Part shown: one piece after another, positions 54,080 to 62,723 of the stretch | Layout: every line of letters starts with the position of its first letter | Position numbering within the stretch: the first letter of the stretch is position 1 | DNA from: Streptomyces sp. cg36 | GTDB lineage: Bacteria; Actinomycetota; Actinomycetes; Streptomycetales; Streptomycetaceae | Reading direction: 5' to 3' | Assembly (NCBI RefSeq): GCF_041080675.1 | Contig: NZ_CP163520.1 | Coordinates: forward strand, 3,348,001-3,412,000 | Length of the DNA stretch: 64,000 nt | Translations under genes and position numbers: made by a program | Notes under the pieces: model-generated | Seen by the model: only the letters and a program-made list of their open reading frames with translations | What the model was told of the DNA's origin: nothing | The model's database searches: none

Positions 54080-55327
54080 TCAGTCGACGGGCACGCGGCG
54101 GGAGCTCCGCCACAGCTGGTAGAGGTGCGCGGCGCCCGGCCGCGCGAGGCGGGCCAGCATGGTGAGGAACGGGCGGGGGTCGTCGCGGGCGAGCCAGGCG
54201 AGTTCCGTGCCGGTGGGGCGCACGGGCGCGTGCGGGGTGGTGTAGCCGCCGCGCCGGTACGCGAGGAGCGCGGGCAGGTCGATGTTCTCCACCACATAGC
54301 GCCGCCCGGCCCGCTGTTCGCCCTCGGGGACCGGGCGGCCGGTGAGGTGCAGGTGCTGGGCCCGTACGACGTCGACGCCGGCCGCGCTCTCGAAGAGCCG
54401 GAACTGGGCGCCCATCCGGGGGTTGAAGTCGAGGAGCTTGTAGCGCCCGTCGCGCCGGTCGAAGCGCAGATCGAGATCGGCGATGCCGCTGTATCCGATC
54501 CGCTTGACGAACTGCTCGGCCAGCAGCGCCAGTTCCGGGTTGTCGACGACGTACGCGGTGGCCGTCATCCCCGCGTGCGGCGGCCAGGCGCGCACCTTGA
54601 CGCCGGTGAACATCGCCAGCGGTGCCGCGTTCTCGTCGAAGTAGGCGTGCACGATCCAGTCCTCGGCGTCCTCGCGCGGCAGGTACTCCTGGAGGACGAC
54701 GCCGGGCCGCTCCCCCCAGCCCCGGGCGAGCGCGAGCAGATGGGCGGCGCTCTCGACCCGGGTGGTGCCGCGCACGGCGGGCCGCGCGCGGCGCACGAAC
54801 GCCTCGCGGTTCTTGGCGACCAGCGGGAAGCGGGCGTGCCGGGCGAAGTCCTCGACCTCGCCGTAGCTGTCGGGGAAGGCCGCCGCCGGGGACGGCACCC
54901 CGTGTTCCACACAGAGTTCGTGCAGCCCGCGCTTGCTGGCGAGCCGCCGGGGCAGTGCGGGGTCCACGGCCGGGAAGAGGAAGGGCCCGGCCAGCTCCGC
55001 GCGGTGCTCGGCGATCAGCACGGCGGCCTCTTCGTCGGTGGGCACCAGCACGGCCGGACGCCCGATCCGGCGGCCGATCCCCGCCAGGCCCCGGACCAGG
55101 GCGCCGGGGTCCTCGCGGCCGGTGGTGGGCCAGGTGAACGCCCGGCGCAGATAGCGGGAGTGGGCCGCCGGGGTCCAGCGGTCCTCGGTCACCGCGTACA
55201 CCGGCACCCCCAGTCTGCCGAGGGTGCGGATCGCGGCGACGCCTCCGTGGTGCAGCGGATAGTTGCCGATCTTGACGATGAGTGCGGGCACGGTCCGGTC
55301 GGCCGTGCACAGCGTGCTGCGCGACAC
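54080..55327 (-). CDS. ATP-grasp carboxylate-amine ligase
   Basis: The start is chosen as GTG 55327 (SRSTLCTADRTVPALIVKIG) with GAGGGGGG upstream; ATG 55426 would add 33 residues with a poor ribosome site. The 415-residue product has ATP-grasp features: PLVAKNREAFVRRA (nucleotide-binding Lys), VVLQEYLPREDAEDWIVHAYFD and YKLLDFNPRMGAQF (Mg-binding Asp/Asn/Glu). It most likely joins a carboxylate to an amine using ATP. It forms a two-gene operon with the FAD oxidoreductase and is divergent from fahA. Confidence 0.85.
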   Translation of the reverse strand: MSRSTLCTADRTVPALIVKIGNYPLHHGGVAAIRTLGRLGVPVYAVTEDRWTPAAHSRYLRRAFTWPTTGREDPGALVRGLAGIGRRIGRPAVLVPTDEEAAVLIAEHRAELAGPFLFPAVDPALPRRLASKRGLHELCVEHGVPSPAAAFPDSYGEVEDFARHARFPLVAKNREAFVRRARPAVRGTTRVESAAHLLALARGWGERPGVVLQEYLPREDAEDWIVHAYFDENAAPLAMFTGVKVRAWPPHAGMTATAYVVDNPELALLAEQFVKRIGYSGIADLDLRFDRRDGRYKLLDFNPRMGAQFRLFESAAGVDVVRAQHLHLTGRPVPEGEQRAGRRYVVENIDLPALLAYRRGGYTTPHAPVRPTGTELAWLARDDPRPFLTMLARLARPGAAHLYQLWRSSRRVPVD

Positions 55328-55508
55328 CAGTCCCCCCTCGGAACGCACGGCCCCCTCGCCGCGTTCGGGTCCCGGCAAGGAAGGTAAGGGGGAATCACCC
55401 CTTCCGGAGGTGGATTTTCCGGGCATTACGAACTCTTTAGACACTGCCCGCGCCACCACCGCCGACGTAACGTGTCCTCCACACCCGTGGAAAGCGAGGC
55501 AGGCACAG

Positions 55509-56732
55509 ATGTCCGAGCAGAGCCCGCTCGACCTGGCCGAGGGCGACCCCTTCGGCCCGCACAACCTTCCGTACGGCGTCTTCTCCACGCCCGACGCTCC
55601 CGACCACCGCCGCGTCGGCGTCCGCATCGGCGACCACGTCCTGGACGCGGGGGCCGCCGCGCACGCGCTCGGCTCCCCGTACGCGGCGCTGCTCGCCCGG
55701 CCGACGCTCAACCCGCTGCTCGCCGCCGGGCGCACCGCCTGGCGCGACGTCCGGCGGGCGCTCACCGCCTGGGTCACCGTGCCCGCGCACCGGCCCGACA
55801 TAGAGCCGCTGCTGCACCCGCTGGACACGGTCACCCTGCACCTGCCGTACGAGGTCTCGGACTACGTCGACTTCTACGCGAGCGAGCACCACGCCACCAA
55901 CGTGGGCCGGATCTTCCGCCCGGACGGCGACGCGCTCACCCCCAACTGGAAGCACCTGCCCATCGGTTACCACGGCCGCTCGGGCACGATCGTGGTCTCC
56001 GGCACGGACGTGGCCCGCCCGCACGGCCAGCGCAAGGCGCCCGCCGACCCGGCGCCGGTCTTCGGCCCCTCGGTGAAGCTGGACATCGAGGCCGAGGTGG
56101 GCTTCGTGGTGGGCACCCCCTCGCCGCTGGGCAAGCCGGTGGACCTGGCCTCCTTCGAGGACCACGTCTTCGGGCTCTTCCTGCTGAACGACTGGTCGGC
56201 GCGGGACATCCAGGCGTGGGAGTACGTCCCGCTCGGCCCGTTCCTCGGCAAGTCCTTCGCCACCTCCGTCTCCGCCTGGGTCACCCCGCTGGAGGCGCTC
56301 CGCGACGCCCGGGTGGCCCCGCCCGCGCGGGACTTCCCGCTGCTGCCCTACCTCGACGACGCGGCGGCCGAGGTCCCCGGCGGCTTCGACATCCGCATCT
56401 CGGTGGCGCTCAACGGGCAGCTGGTCGCCGAGCCGCCGTTCGCCGGCATGTACTGGACCGCCGCCCAGCAGCTCGCCCACATGACGGTCAACGGCGCCTC
56501 GCTGCGCACCGGCGACGTCTACGGCTCGGGCACGGTCAGCGGCCCCGAGCGGGACCAGCGCGGCTCCTTCCTGGAGCTGACCTGGAACGGTACGGAGCCG
56601 ATGGAACTGCCCACCGGCAAGCGGACGTTCCTGGAGGACGGCGACGTCGTCACCATGACCGCCTGGGCCCCGGGCCCGGACGGCGTCCGAGTGGGCCTCG
56701 GCGAGGTCACCGGCCGCGTCGTCGCGTCCTGA
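55509..56732 (+). CDS. fahA: Fumarylacetoacetase
   Basis: ATG 55509 gives 407 residues. The N-terminal SH3-like domain is followed by the catalytic beta-roll, with metal and substrate residues in VDFYASEHHATNVGRIF, HGRSGTIVVSG, VKLDIEAEVGF and LLNDWSARDIQAWE. The enzyme cleaves fumarylacetoacetate to fumarate and acetoacetate, the last step of tyrosine and homogentisate degradation. Length matches bacterial FAH. No other catabolic gene is next to it. Confidence 0.95.
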   Translation: MSEQSPLDLAEGDPFGPHNLPYGVFSTPDAPDHRRVGVRIGDHVLDAGAAAHALGSPYAALLARPTLNPLLAAGRTAWRDVRRALTAWVTVPAHRPDIEPLLHPLDTVTLHLPYEVSDYVDFYASEHHATNVGRIFRPDGDALTPNWKHLPIGYHGRSGTIVVSGTDVARPHGQRKAPADPAPVFGPSVKLDIEAEVGFVVGTPSPLGKPVDLASFEDHVFGLFLLNDWSARDIQAWEYVPLGPFLGKSFATSVSAWVTPLEALRDARVAPPARDFPLLPYLDDAAAEVPGGFDIRISVALNGQLVAEPPFAGMYWTAAQQLAHMTVNGASLRTGDVYGSGTVSGPERDQRGSFLELTWNGTEPMELPTGKRTFLEDGDVVTMTAWAPGPDGVRVGLGEVTGRVVAS

Positions 56733-56740
56733 ATCGGCGG

Positions 56741-57020
56741 CTCTCGATCGCGGAGTCCTGGTCGGCGGCTCTCGATCGCGGAGTCCTGGTCGCGGAGTCC
56801 TGGTCGCGGACTCCTGGTCGGCGGCTCCTGGTCGCGGGCTCCTGATCGGCGGCTCATGGTCGCGGAGTCCTGGTCGCGGACTCCGCATCGCCGAGTCCTG
56901 GTCGCGGAGTCCTGGTCGGCGGCTCCTGGTCGCGGGCTCATGGTCGCGGGCTCCTGATCGGCGGCTCTCGATCGCGGAGTCCTGATCGCGGGCTCCTGAT
57001 CGGCGGCTCATGGTCGGAGA
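56741..57020. repeat. Minisatellite: 20 tandem 14-bp units (GTCCTGGTCGCGGA type)
   Basis: Exactly 20 contiguous units of 14 bases, all variants of [GC]TC[CA]TGGTCGCGG[AG], run from 56741 to 57020, beginning 9 bases after the fahA stop. The period is not a multiple of three, so no frame crosses it as a uniform repeat protein. There are no spacers, so it is not a CRISPR. It may act as a terminator region, protein-binding array or neutral slippage tract. Confidence 0.9.
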
Positions 57021-57166
57021 GTCCAGGAGCCGCCGGGAGCCGCTCCGGCGGGCTCCCGCCTCCGGCGGGCTTCCCCTCGGCCGGCGGGGCGTCGGCGGGA
57101 CTCACGCCCCGGCGGGCGGGGGTGCGGCCACCGCGCCCCCGCGGCCGGGGCCGACGCCCGCCCCGG
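57021..57166. other. GC-rich gap without gene
   Basis: About 146 bases between the minisatellite and the recQ stop with CCGGCGGG-type words; no gene or hairpin stands out. Confidence 0.4.
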
Positions 57167-59125
57167 CTACTCCCCCTCCCCCGTCAGCACCTCCAGCACG
57201 CCCTCCCCGTACGTCGCCAGCTTCTTCTCGCCCACCCCGGCGATGGTGCCCAGCTCGGCCACCGAGCCGGGACGGGCGACGGCGATCTCCCGCAGGGTCG
57301 CGTCATGGAAGATCACATACGCCGGGACGCCCTGCTCCTTGGCCTGCGCGGCCCGCCAGGCGCGCAGCGCCTCGAAGAGCGGGGCCGCCTCCTCCGGGAA
57401 GTCGGCCGGGGCCGCCTTCGCCTTGGCCGCGCCCCGCGCGCGGGGCGCGCGCTCCGGCTTCGCGGGCTCCGCACGCAGCCGGACCTCGCGCTTGCGCCCG
57501 AGGACCTCGGCGCTGGTCTCCGTCAGCACCAGCGTCCCGTACTCCCCCTCCACCGCCAGCAGGCCCTGGGCCAGCAACTGCCGCACCACGCCCCGCCACT
57601 GCGCCTCGGAGAGCTCCTCGCCGATGCCGAACACCGACAGGCCGTCGTGGTCGAACTGGATGACCTTGGCCGTCTTGCGGCCGAGCAGGATGTCGATGAT
57701 CTGGCCCGCGCCGAACTTCTGGCGCCGCTCCCGCTCCAGCCGCACCACCGTCGAGAGCACCTTCTGCGCGGCCACCGTCCCGTCCCAGGTCTCGGGCGGG
57801 GTCAGACAGGTGTCGCAGTTGCCGCAGCGCTCGGCCGCGGCCTCCTGGCCGAAGTAGCCGAGGAGCTGGGCGCGGCGGCACTCGGCGGTCTCGCACAGCG
57901 CCAGCATCGCGTCGAGGTGCGCGGCGGCCCGGCGGCGGAACGCCTCGTCGCCCTCGCCGCTCTGGATCATCTTGCGCTGCTGGACGACGTCCTGGAGGCC
58001 GTACGCCATCCAGGCCGTGGACGGCAGGCCGTCACGGCCCGCGCGGCCGGTCTCCTGGTAGTAGCCCTCGACCGACTTCGGCAGGTCCAGATGGGCCACG
58101 AACCGCACGTCCGGCTTGTCGATGCCCATGCCGAACGCGATGGTCGCCACCACGACCAGGCCGTCCTCCCGCAGGAAGCGCGACTGGTGCCTCGCGCGCG
58201 TGCCCGCGTCCAGGCCCGCGTGGTACGGCACCGCCGCCACCCCGTTGTCGCACAGGTACTGCGCGGTCTTCTCCACCGAGGCCCGGGACAGGCAGTAGAC
58301 GATGCCCGCGTCGCCCTCGTGCTCCTCCTTCAGGAAGGCGAGGAGCTGCTTCTTGGGGTCGCTCTTGGACACCACCCGGTACTGGATGTTCGGCCGGTCG
58401 AAGCTGGCCTCGAAGTGGCGCGCCCGCGGCATCACCAGCCGGTCGGTGATCTCCTTGTGGGTGACCCGGGTCGCCGTCGCGGTGAGCGCGATGCGCGGCA
58501 CGTCCGGCCAGCGCTCGCCGAGCAGGGAGAGCGCCAGGTAGTCGGGCCGGAAGTCGTGGCCCCACTGCGCCACGCAGTGCGCCTCGTCGATCGCGAAGAC
58601 GGAGATCTTGGCGCGGGAGAGCAGATCGAGGGTGGCCTCCACCCGCAGCCGCTCCGGCGCCAGGTAGAGCAGGTCCAGCTCGCCCGCCAGCAGCTCGGCC
58701 TCCACCGTGCGGCGCTCGTCGAAGTCCTGGGTGGAGTTGATGAACCCGGCGCGCACGCCGAGCGCCCGCAGCGCGTCCACCTGGTCCTGCATGAGGGCGA
58801 TCAGCGGGGAGACCACCACACCCGTGCCGGGCCGGACGAGGGCCGGGATCTGGTAGCAGAGCGACTTCCCGGCGCCGGTCGGCATGAGCACCACCGCGTC
58901 GCCGCCCGCCACCACGTGCTCGATGACCTCGCCCTGGTCACCGCGGAAGCTGTCGTAGCCGAACACCCGGTGCAGGGTGCGCAGCGCCTCGCTCTCGCCC
59001 GCCGCGCCGCCCGCGAGCCCGTCCACACCTGCCGAGAGCCCTTCCGCTCCGGCCGCGAGCCCTTCCGCTCCGGCCGCGAGCCCTTCCGCTCCGCCCGTCA
59101 CGCCCGTTTCGTCCGTCCCGATCAT
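57167..59125 (-). CDS. recQ: RecQ family DNA helicase
   Basis: The start is ATG 59125 (IGTDETGVTGG); a longer frame upstream is out of family. The product has 652 residues. A short N-terminal extension has three 7-residue AEGLAAG repeats. The SF2 helicase domain follows with Walker A MPTGAGKS, DEAH box AIDEAHC, and ETGRAGRDG in motif VI. The RQC zinc site is CRRAQLLGYF...CGNCDTC. A winged helix and a C-terminal HRDC domain (about 575-650) complete it. RecQ unwinds recombination and stalled-fork intermediates. The C-terminal Ala/Lys-rich linker before HRDC is an addition. Confidence 0.95.
   Translation of the reverse strand: MIGTDETGVTGGAEGLAAGAEGLAAGAEGLSAGVDGLAGGAAGESEALRTLHRVFGYDSFRGDQGEVIEHVVAGGDAVVLMPTGAGKSLCYQIPALVRPGTGVVVSPLIALMQDQVDALRALGVRAGFINSTQDFDERRTVEAELLAGELDLLYLAPERLRVEATLDLLSRAKISVFAIDEAHCVAQWGHDFRPDYLALSLLGERWPDVPRIALTATATRVTHKEITDRLVMPRARHFEASFDRPNIQYRVVSKSDPKKQLLAFLKEEHEGDAGIVYCLSRASVEKTAQYLCDNGVAAVPYHAGLDAGTRARHQSRFLREDGLVVVATIAFGMGIDKPDVRFVAHLDLPKSVEGYYQETGRAGRDGLPSTAWMAYGLQDVVQQRKMIQSGEGDEAFRRRAAAHLDAMLALCETAECRRAQLLGYFGQEAAAERCGNCDTCLTPPETWDGTVAAQKVLSTVVRLERERRQKFGAGQIIDILLGRKTAKVIQFDHDGLSVFGIGEELSEAQWRGVVRQLLAQGLLAVEGEYGTLVLTETSAEVLGRKREVRLRAEPAKPERAPRARGAAKAKAAPADFPEEAAPLFEALRAWRAAQAKEQGVPAYVIFHDATLREIAVARPGSVAELGTIAGVGEKKLATYGEGVLEVLTGEGE
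59036..59098. repeat. Three 21-bp direct repeats in recQ 5' region
   Basis: Units at 59036-59056, 59057-59077 and 59078-59098 are identical except for the last bases. They keep the reading frame and encode AEGLAAG. Copy number could vary without frameshift. Confidence 0.8.
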
Positions 59126-59259
59126 CGCTGCGTCCCCGCCCGTCGTCCTCGTAACTCCGCCACCTCTGCCACGATAGGGGCCCGGGCCGACGCCCCCCGC
59201 CGCCGTCCTGGCAGATCTCCCTCGTACGGGCGCGAAACCGCAGGTCAGAGTGGGCGCAA

Positions 59260-59272
59260 AGTTATCCACAGG
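59260..59272. promoter_or_regulatory. DnaA-box-like 13-mer
   Basis: AGTTATCCACAGG contains a perfect TTATCCACA DnaA box in the divergent gap between recQ and the GntR gene. The same 13-mer in reverse complement occurs at 17839-17851. A DnaA-linked role is possible, though chance matches cannot be excluded. Confidence 0.35.
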
Positions 59273-59327
59273 TGGCGCAACACTGTGGCAACACCACTTC
59301 GCCCCGGCCGTCGGTATGGTCCAGCGC

Positions 59328-60098
59328 ATGCCAGCCGAACGCACCCGAGAGCGCACCGCGCCCGTCTCCGCCGCCCGTCGGCGCAGGCTGCGCGCGGACC
59401 GGGCGCGGCAGCTCGCCGACCTGCTGCGCCGCCAGGCGCTCTCGGGCGGCTTCCCCGGCGGGGTGCTGCCGCTGGAGGACGCGATCGGCGCCGACTACCG
59501 GGTCTCGCGCAACACCGTCCGCCAGGCGCTCGACCTGCTGCGGGCGGAGGGCCTGGTGGAGCGGCAGCCCGGCGTGGGCACGGTGGTGGTCTGCGAGAAG
59601 TACGCGCACGGCCTCGACCGGCTGCAGGGCCTCGCCGAGACCCTGCACGAGCACGGCGCGGTCACCAACGTGGTGCGCACGGCCGGGCCGGTGCCCGCGC
59701 CCGCTCCGGTGGCCGGGCGCCTGGGCGTCCCCGAGCACGCAGACGTGCTCTACATCGAGCGGCTGCGCCTGCTGAACGGTCTGCCGCTCTCCCTCGACCT
59801 CACCTACATCCCGATGGACATCGGGGCCGAGCTGATCGGCTGCGACCTGGAGAACACCGATGTCTTCCGGCTGATCGAGACCCTGACCGGGCAGTCGCTC
59901 GGCTCCGCCGACATCACCCTGGAGGCCGTCAGCGCCGACGCGCACTCCGCCGCCGTCCTCCAGGCCCCGCGCGGGGCCGCCGTCCTGATGCTGGAACGGC
60001 TCACCCGTCTGCGCGACGGCCGCCCGGTGGACCTGGAGTTCATCCGCTTCCGGGGCGACCGCATCACCATGAGCGGCGTCCTGCACCGCACGGCGTGA
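59328..60098 (+). CDS. GntR-family regulator (HutC/UTRA type)
   Basis: ATG 59328 gives 256 residues; the in-frame start at 59250 would add 26 residues of low conservation. The winged helix is GGVLPLEDAIGADYRVSRNTVRQALDLLRAEGLVERQPGVGTVVV. The C-terminal UTRA domain (about 95-250) binds a small effector, with ERLRLLNGLPLSLDLTYIP and RLTRLRDGRPVDLEFIRFRGDR. It heads the operon for the ferredoxin, ABC transporter and flavoprotein and most likely controls it in response to the transported substrate. Confidence 0.92.
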   Translation: MPAERTRERTAPVSAARRRRLRADRARQLADLLRRQALSGGFPGGVLPLEDAIGADYRVSRNTVRQALDLLRAEGLVERQPGVGTVVVCEKYAHGLDRLQGLAETLHEHGAVTNVVRTAGPVPAPAPVAGRLGVPEHADVLYIERLRLLNGLPLSLDLTYIPMDIGAELIGCDLENTDVFRLIETLTGQSLGSADITLEAVSADAHSAAVLQAPRGAAVLMLERLTRLRDGRPVDLEFIRFRGDRITMSGVLHRTA

Positions 60099-60275
60099 CC
60101 CGCCCGTGCGCCCCCGCGTACCCCCGTGTGCACCGCACGACCCCGGCCGCCCGACCCGCACCGGACGCCGCGCCGCCTGACCCGGACCGTGTGATCCACG
60201 GCCCGTGGACGTGGCCGCCCGGCGTGCCGCGCCCCGCCCCCGTACCCCCGCCGCACCCCTTCCCTGGAGACAGCC

Positions 60276-60503
60276 ATGCCCCTGGCGCCCCAGCGGGCCG
60301 ACGTGCCCGTGACCGTCGACGAGTCCAAGTGCATCGACGGCTGCACCCTCTGCGTCGAGATGTGCCCGCTCGACTCGCTCGCCATCCACCCGGACAGCGG
60401 CAAGGCGTACATGCACGTCGACGAGTGCTGGTACTGCGGCCCCTGCGCCGCCCGGTGCCCCACCGGGGCCGTCACGGTCAACATGCCCTATCTACTCAGG
60501 TGA
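60276..60503 (+). CDS. Two-cluster ferredoxin, AprB-like
   Basis: The 75-residue protein has two [4Fe-4S] motifs: CIDGCTLCVEMCP and CWYCGPCAARCP. The spacing CX3CX2CX3CP in the first and CX2CX2CX3CP in the second, and the end GAVTVNMPYLLR, match the ferredoxin subunit found beside AprA-like flavoproteins. It is expected to carry electrons to or from the flavoprotein encoded at 63506. An AGG ribosome site (CTGGAGACAGCC) precedes it. Confidence 0.92.
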   Translation: MPLAPQRADVPVTVDESKCIDGCTLCVEMCPLDSLAIHPDSGKAYMHVDECWYCGPCAARCPTGAVTVNMPYLLR

Positions 60504-60516
60504 GAGGCCGAATCCG

Positions 60517-61872
60517 ATGAAACGCACGACCACCGCCGGTATCGCCGCCGCCGCCCTGCTCCTGCCCCTCACCGGCTGCGGCGGGGACGCCCGGGCGGGC
60601 GGCGCCAGGACGGTCACCGTGACCGTGGGCTACCAGTCCAAGACCATCAACACCGTGACCGCGGGCACCCTGCTGCGCTCGCTCGGCGCCTTCGAGCACG
60701 AGCTGGCCGAGCGCGGCAGGAAGGACGGCGTCACCTACAAGGTGAAGTGGGAGGACTACGCGACGGGCGCGCCCATCACCGCGCAGATGACCGCCGGAAA
60801 GATCGACATAGGGTCGATGGGCGACTTCCCGTTGCTGATCAACGCCGCGCGCGGCAAGCAGCTGGGCCGTCCGACCCGGCTCGTCTCGGTCACCGGCTAC
60901 AACCTGCGCGGCGGCCTCAACACCATAGTCACAGCGCTGGATTCCACACTCACCGATCTGGGTGACCTGCGCGGCAAGAAGGTGTCGACCAGTATCGGCT
61001 CGGCCGCCGACGGCACCCTCGTACGGGCGCTGCAACGCGCCGGGCTCGACGCGGACAAGGACATCCACAAGGTCAACCAGCAGCCCGCGGTGGGCGCTTC
61101 GGCGCTGGGCGCGGGCAGCGCGGACGCGCTGTCGCAGTTCGTGGCCTGGCCGGGGCTGCTGGCCTTCCAGGGCAAGGCCAGGGCGCTGTACGACGGGGCC
61201 GAGCTGAACCTGCCGACGTTCCACGGCGTCACCGCGCGCGAGGACTTCGCGAAGAAGCGCCCCGCCGTGCTCGAAGCGTTCCTGCGGGCACAGCTCACCG
61301 CCACGGCCTATCTGCGCGAGCATCCGGTGGCGGCGGCGGAGACGGTGGCGACGGCGACCGGGCTGCCCGCCGAGGTGGTCTACCTCTACAACGGCGCCCA
61401 CGGCATCGCCACCTTCGACCCGACGCTCCAGCCCCGGCTGGTCGACGCGCTCAAGCAGGACGTGCCGGTCCTCAAGGCGGCGAAGCTGGTCGGTGACGTG
61501 GACGTGGACGCGTTCGTCGACGACCAGTACGCCAAGCGCGCCTACGGAGCCGGCTACGGGCGACGGTGGCCCCTCGCCGGGGCCGCGCCGCACAGCGAGG
61601 TGTGGTTGAAGGGCGCGGAGCGCACCGAGCAGTTCGACTCGCCCCGGCAGGCGCTGCGTTACGCGGCGGCGCACCGCGACACCGTGCGCGCCGTGTACGT
61701 GCCCGACGCCACCACCGGCACCCTGTGGTTCGCCGACCGGGCGGTGTGGGTGCGCGACGGCGGGGAGCTGAAGCCGTTCGTGACGGCGTCGGTGGCCGCC
61801 CGGTACACCGGCGCCCACCCCGGCGCGCGGACCCTCCCGTACGCCGCCGCGCTGACCTCGGCCGCCTCATGA
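60517..61872 (+). CDS. ABC substrate-binding lipoprotein (nitrate/sulfonate/taurine type) with NosL-like C-terminal part
   Basis: The 451-residue protein has a lipoprotein signal with lipobox LTGC (Cys21). Residues about 30-350 form a periplasmic binding fold of the SsuA/TauA/NMT1 class (VTVGYQSKTINT, MTAGKIDIGSMGDFPLLINAA, GKKVSTSIGSAADGTLVRAL). The last 80-90 residues (TEQFDSPRQALRYAAAHRDTVRAVYVPDATTGTLWFADRAVWV...) are additional and resemble the NosL family. The binding part captures an unknown substrate, probably an organic anion such as a sulfonate. It starts the ABC operon and overlaps the permease gene. Confidence 0.85.
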   Translation: MKRTTTAGIAAAALLLPLTGCGGDARAGGARTVTVTVGYQSKTINTVTAGTLLRSLGAFEHELAERGRKDGVTYKVKWEDYATGAPITAQMTAGKIDIGSMGDFPLLINAARGKQLGRPTRLVSVTGYNLRGGLNTIVTALDSTLTDLGDLRGKKVSTSIGSAADGTLVRALQRAGLDADKDIHKVNQQPAVGASALGAGSADALSQFVAWPGLLAFQGKARALYDGAELNLPTFHGVTAREDFAKKRPAVLEAFLRAQLTATAYLREHPVAAAETVATATGLPAEVVYLYNGAHGIATFDPTLQPRLVDALKQDVPVLKAAKLVGDVDVDAFVDDQYAKRAYGAGYGRRWPLAGAAPHSEVWLKGAERTEQFDSPRQALRYAAAHRDTVRAVYVPDATTGTLWFADRAVWVRDGGELKPFVTASVAARYTGAHPGARTLPYAAALTSAAS

Positions 61873-62723
61873 GGCGGCGGCTGACGCGCGCGCTGTCGCT
61901 GGTGGCCGCCCTCGGGCTGTGGCAGCTGCTGACCTCGCTGGACGTCGATCTGTGGCTGCGCTTCGAGCAGTTCCCGACCGTGGCCGACGTGGCCCGGGAG
62001 TTCGGCGACCGGCTCGGCACCGCGACGTACTGGCAGGACGTGACCGACAGCCTCACCCGGATCCTCGTCGGATTCGTCCTCGCCGCCGTCGCGGGCGTCG
62101 CCGCGGGCACCGCGACCGCCCGCTCCCGGCTCGCCGCCGACCTGCTGGGCCCGGTCCTCGAAGTGCTGCGGCCCATCCCGGCGATCGCCCTGGTCCCGGT
62201 CGCGATCCTGCTGTTCCCCTCCAACGAGCAGGGCATCGTCTTCATCACCTTCGCCGCCGCGTTCTTCCCGGTGCTGGTGGCGACCCGGCACGCGGTGGCC
62301 GCGCTCACCCCGGTCTGGGAGGAGGCGGTGCGCACCATGGGCGGCGGCCGGTGGCGGGTGCTGGGCTCGGTGGTGCTGCCGGGCGCGCTCCCGGGCGTGT
62401 TCGGCGGCCTCTCGGTGGGCGTCGGCGTCTCGTGGATCTGTGTGATCTCGGCCGAGATGATCTCCGGCGAGTACGGGGTGGGCTACCGCACCTGGCAGGA
62501 CTACACGGTCGTCGACTACCCCGGTGTCTTCGTCGGCATGGTCACCATCGGCGTTTTCGGCCGGCTCACCGCCACCGCCGTGGAGTGGCTGGGCCGCCGC
62601 CTCACCCGCTGGCTGCCGCGCACCTCGTACGTGCCCGGGCCCCGCGTCCGCACCCCCAGGTCCCCCGCTCCCGCGCCCCGTACGCCCACCACCGAGGCGG
62701 TGCCCCATGACCAGTTCGTCTGA
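61869..62723 (+). CDS. ABC transporter permease (SsuC/TauC-like)
   Basis: ATG 61869 overlaps the upstream stop (ATGA). The 284-residue product has six membrane helices and the EAA loop WEEAVRTMGGGRWRVLGSVVLPGALPGVFGGLSVGVGVSWICVISAEMI, typical of BPD-type permeases for sulfonates, nitrate and taurine. The last 30 residues are Pro/Arg-rich. Together with the binding protein and ATPase it forms the importer. Confidence 0.94.
   Translation: MRRRLTRALSLVAALGLWQLLTSLDVDLWLRFEQFPTVADVAREFGDRLGTATYWQDVTDSLTRILVGFVLAAVAGVAAGTATARSRLAADLLGPVLEVLRPIPAIALVPVAILLFPSNEQGIVFITFAAAFFPVLVATRHAVAALTPVWEEAVRTMGGGRWRVLGSVVLPGALPGVFGGLSVGVGVSWICVISAEMISGEYGVGYRTWQDYTVVDYPGVFVGMVTIGVFGRLTATAVEWLGRRLTRWLPRTSYVPGPRVRTPRSPAPAPRTPTTEAVPHDQFV

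Noticed and set aside
55437..57011. 524-codon minus-strand frame covering fahA and the minisatellite
   Set aside because: It is antisense to fahA; the repeat period of 14 is not a multiple of three, so the frame has no consistent repeat protein.
56741..57020. Possible CRISPR array
   Set aside because: Units are only 14 bp, directly adjacent with no unique spacers, and no cas genes are present.
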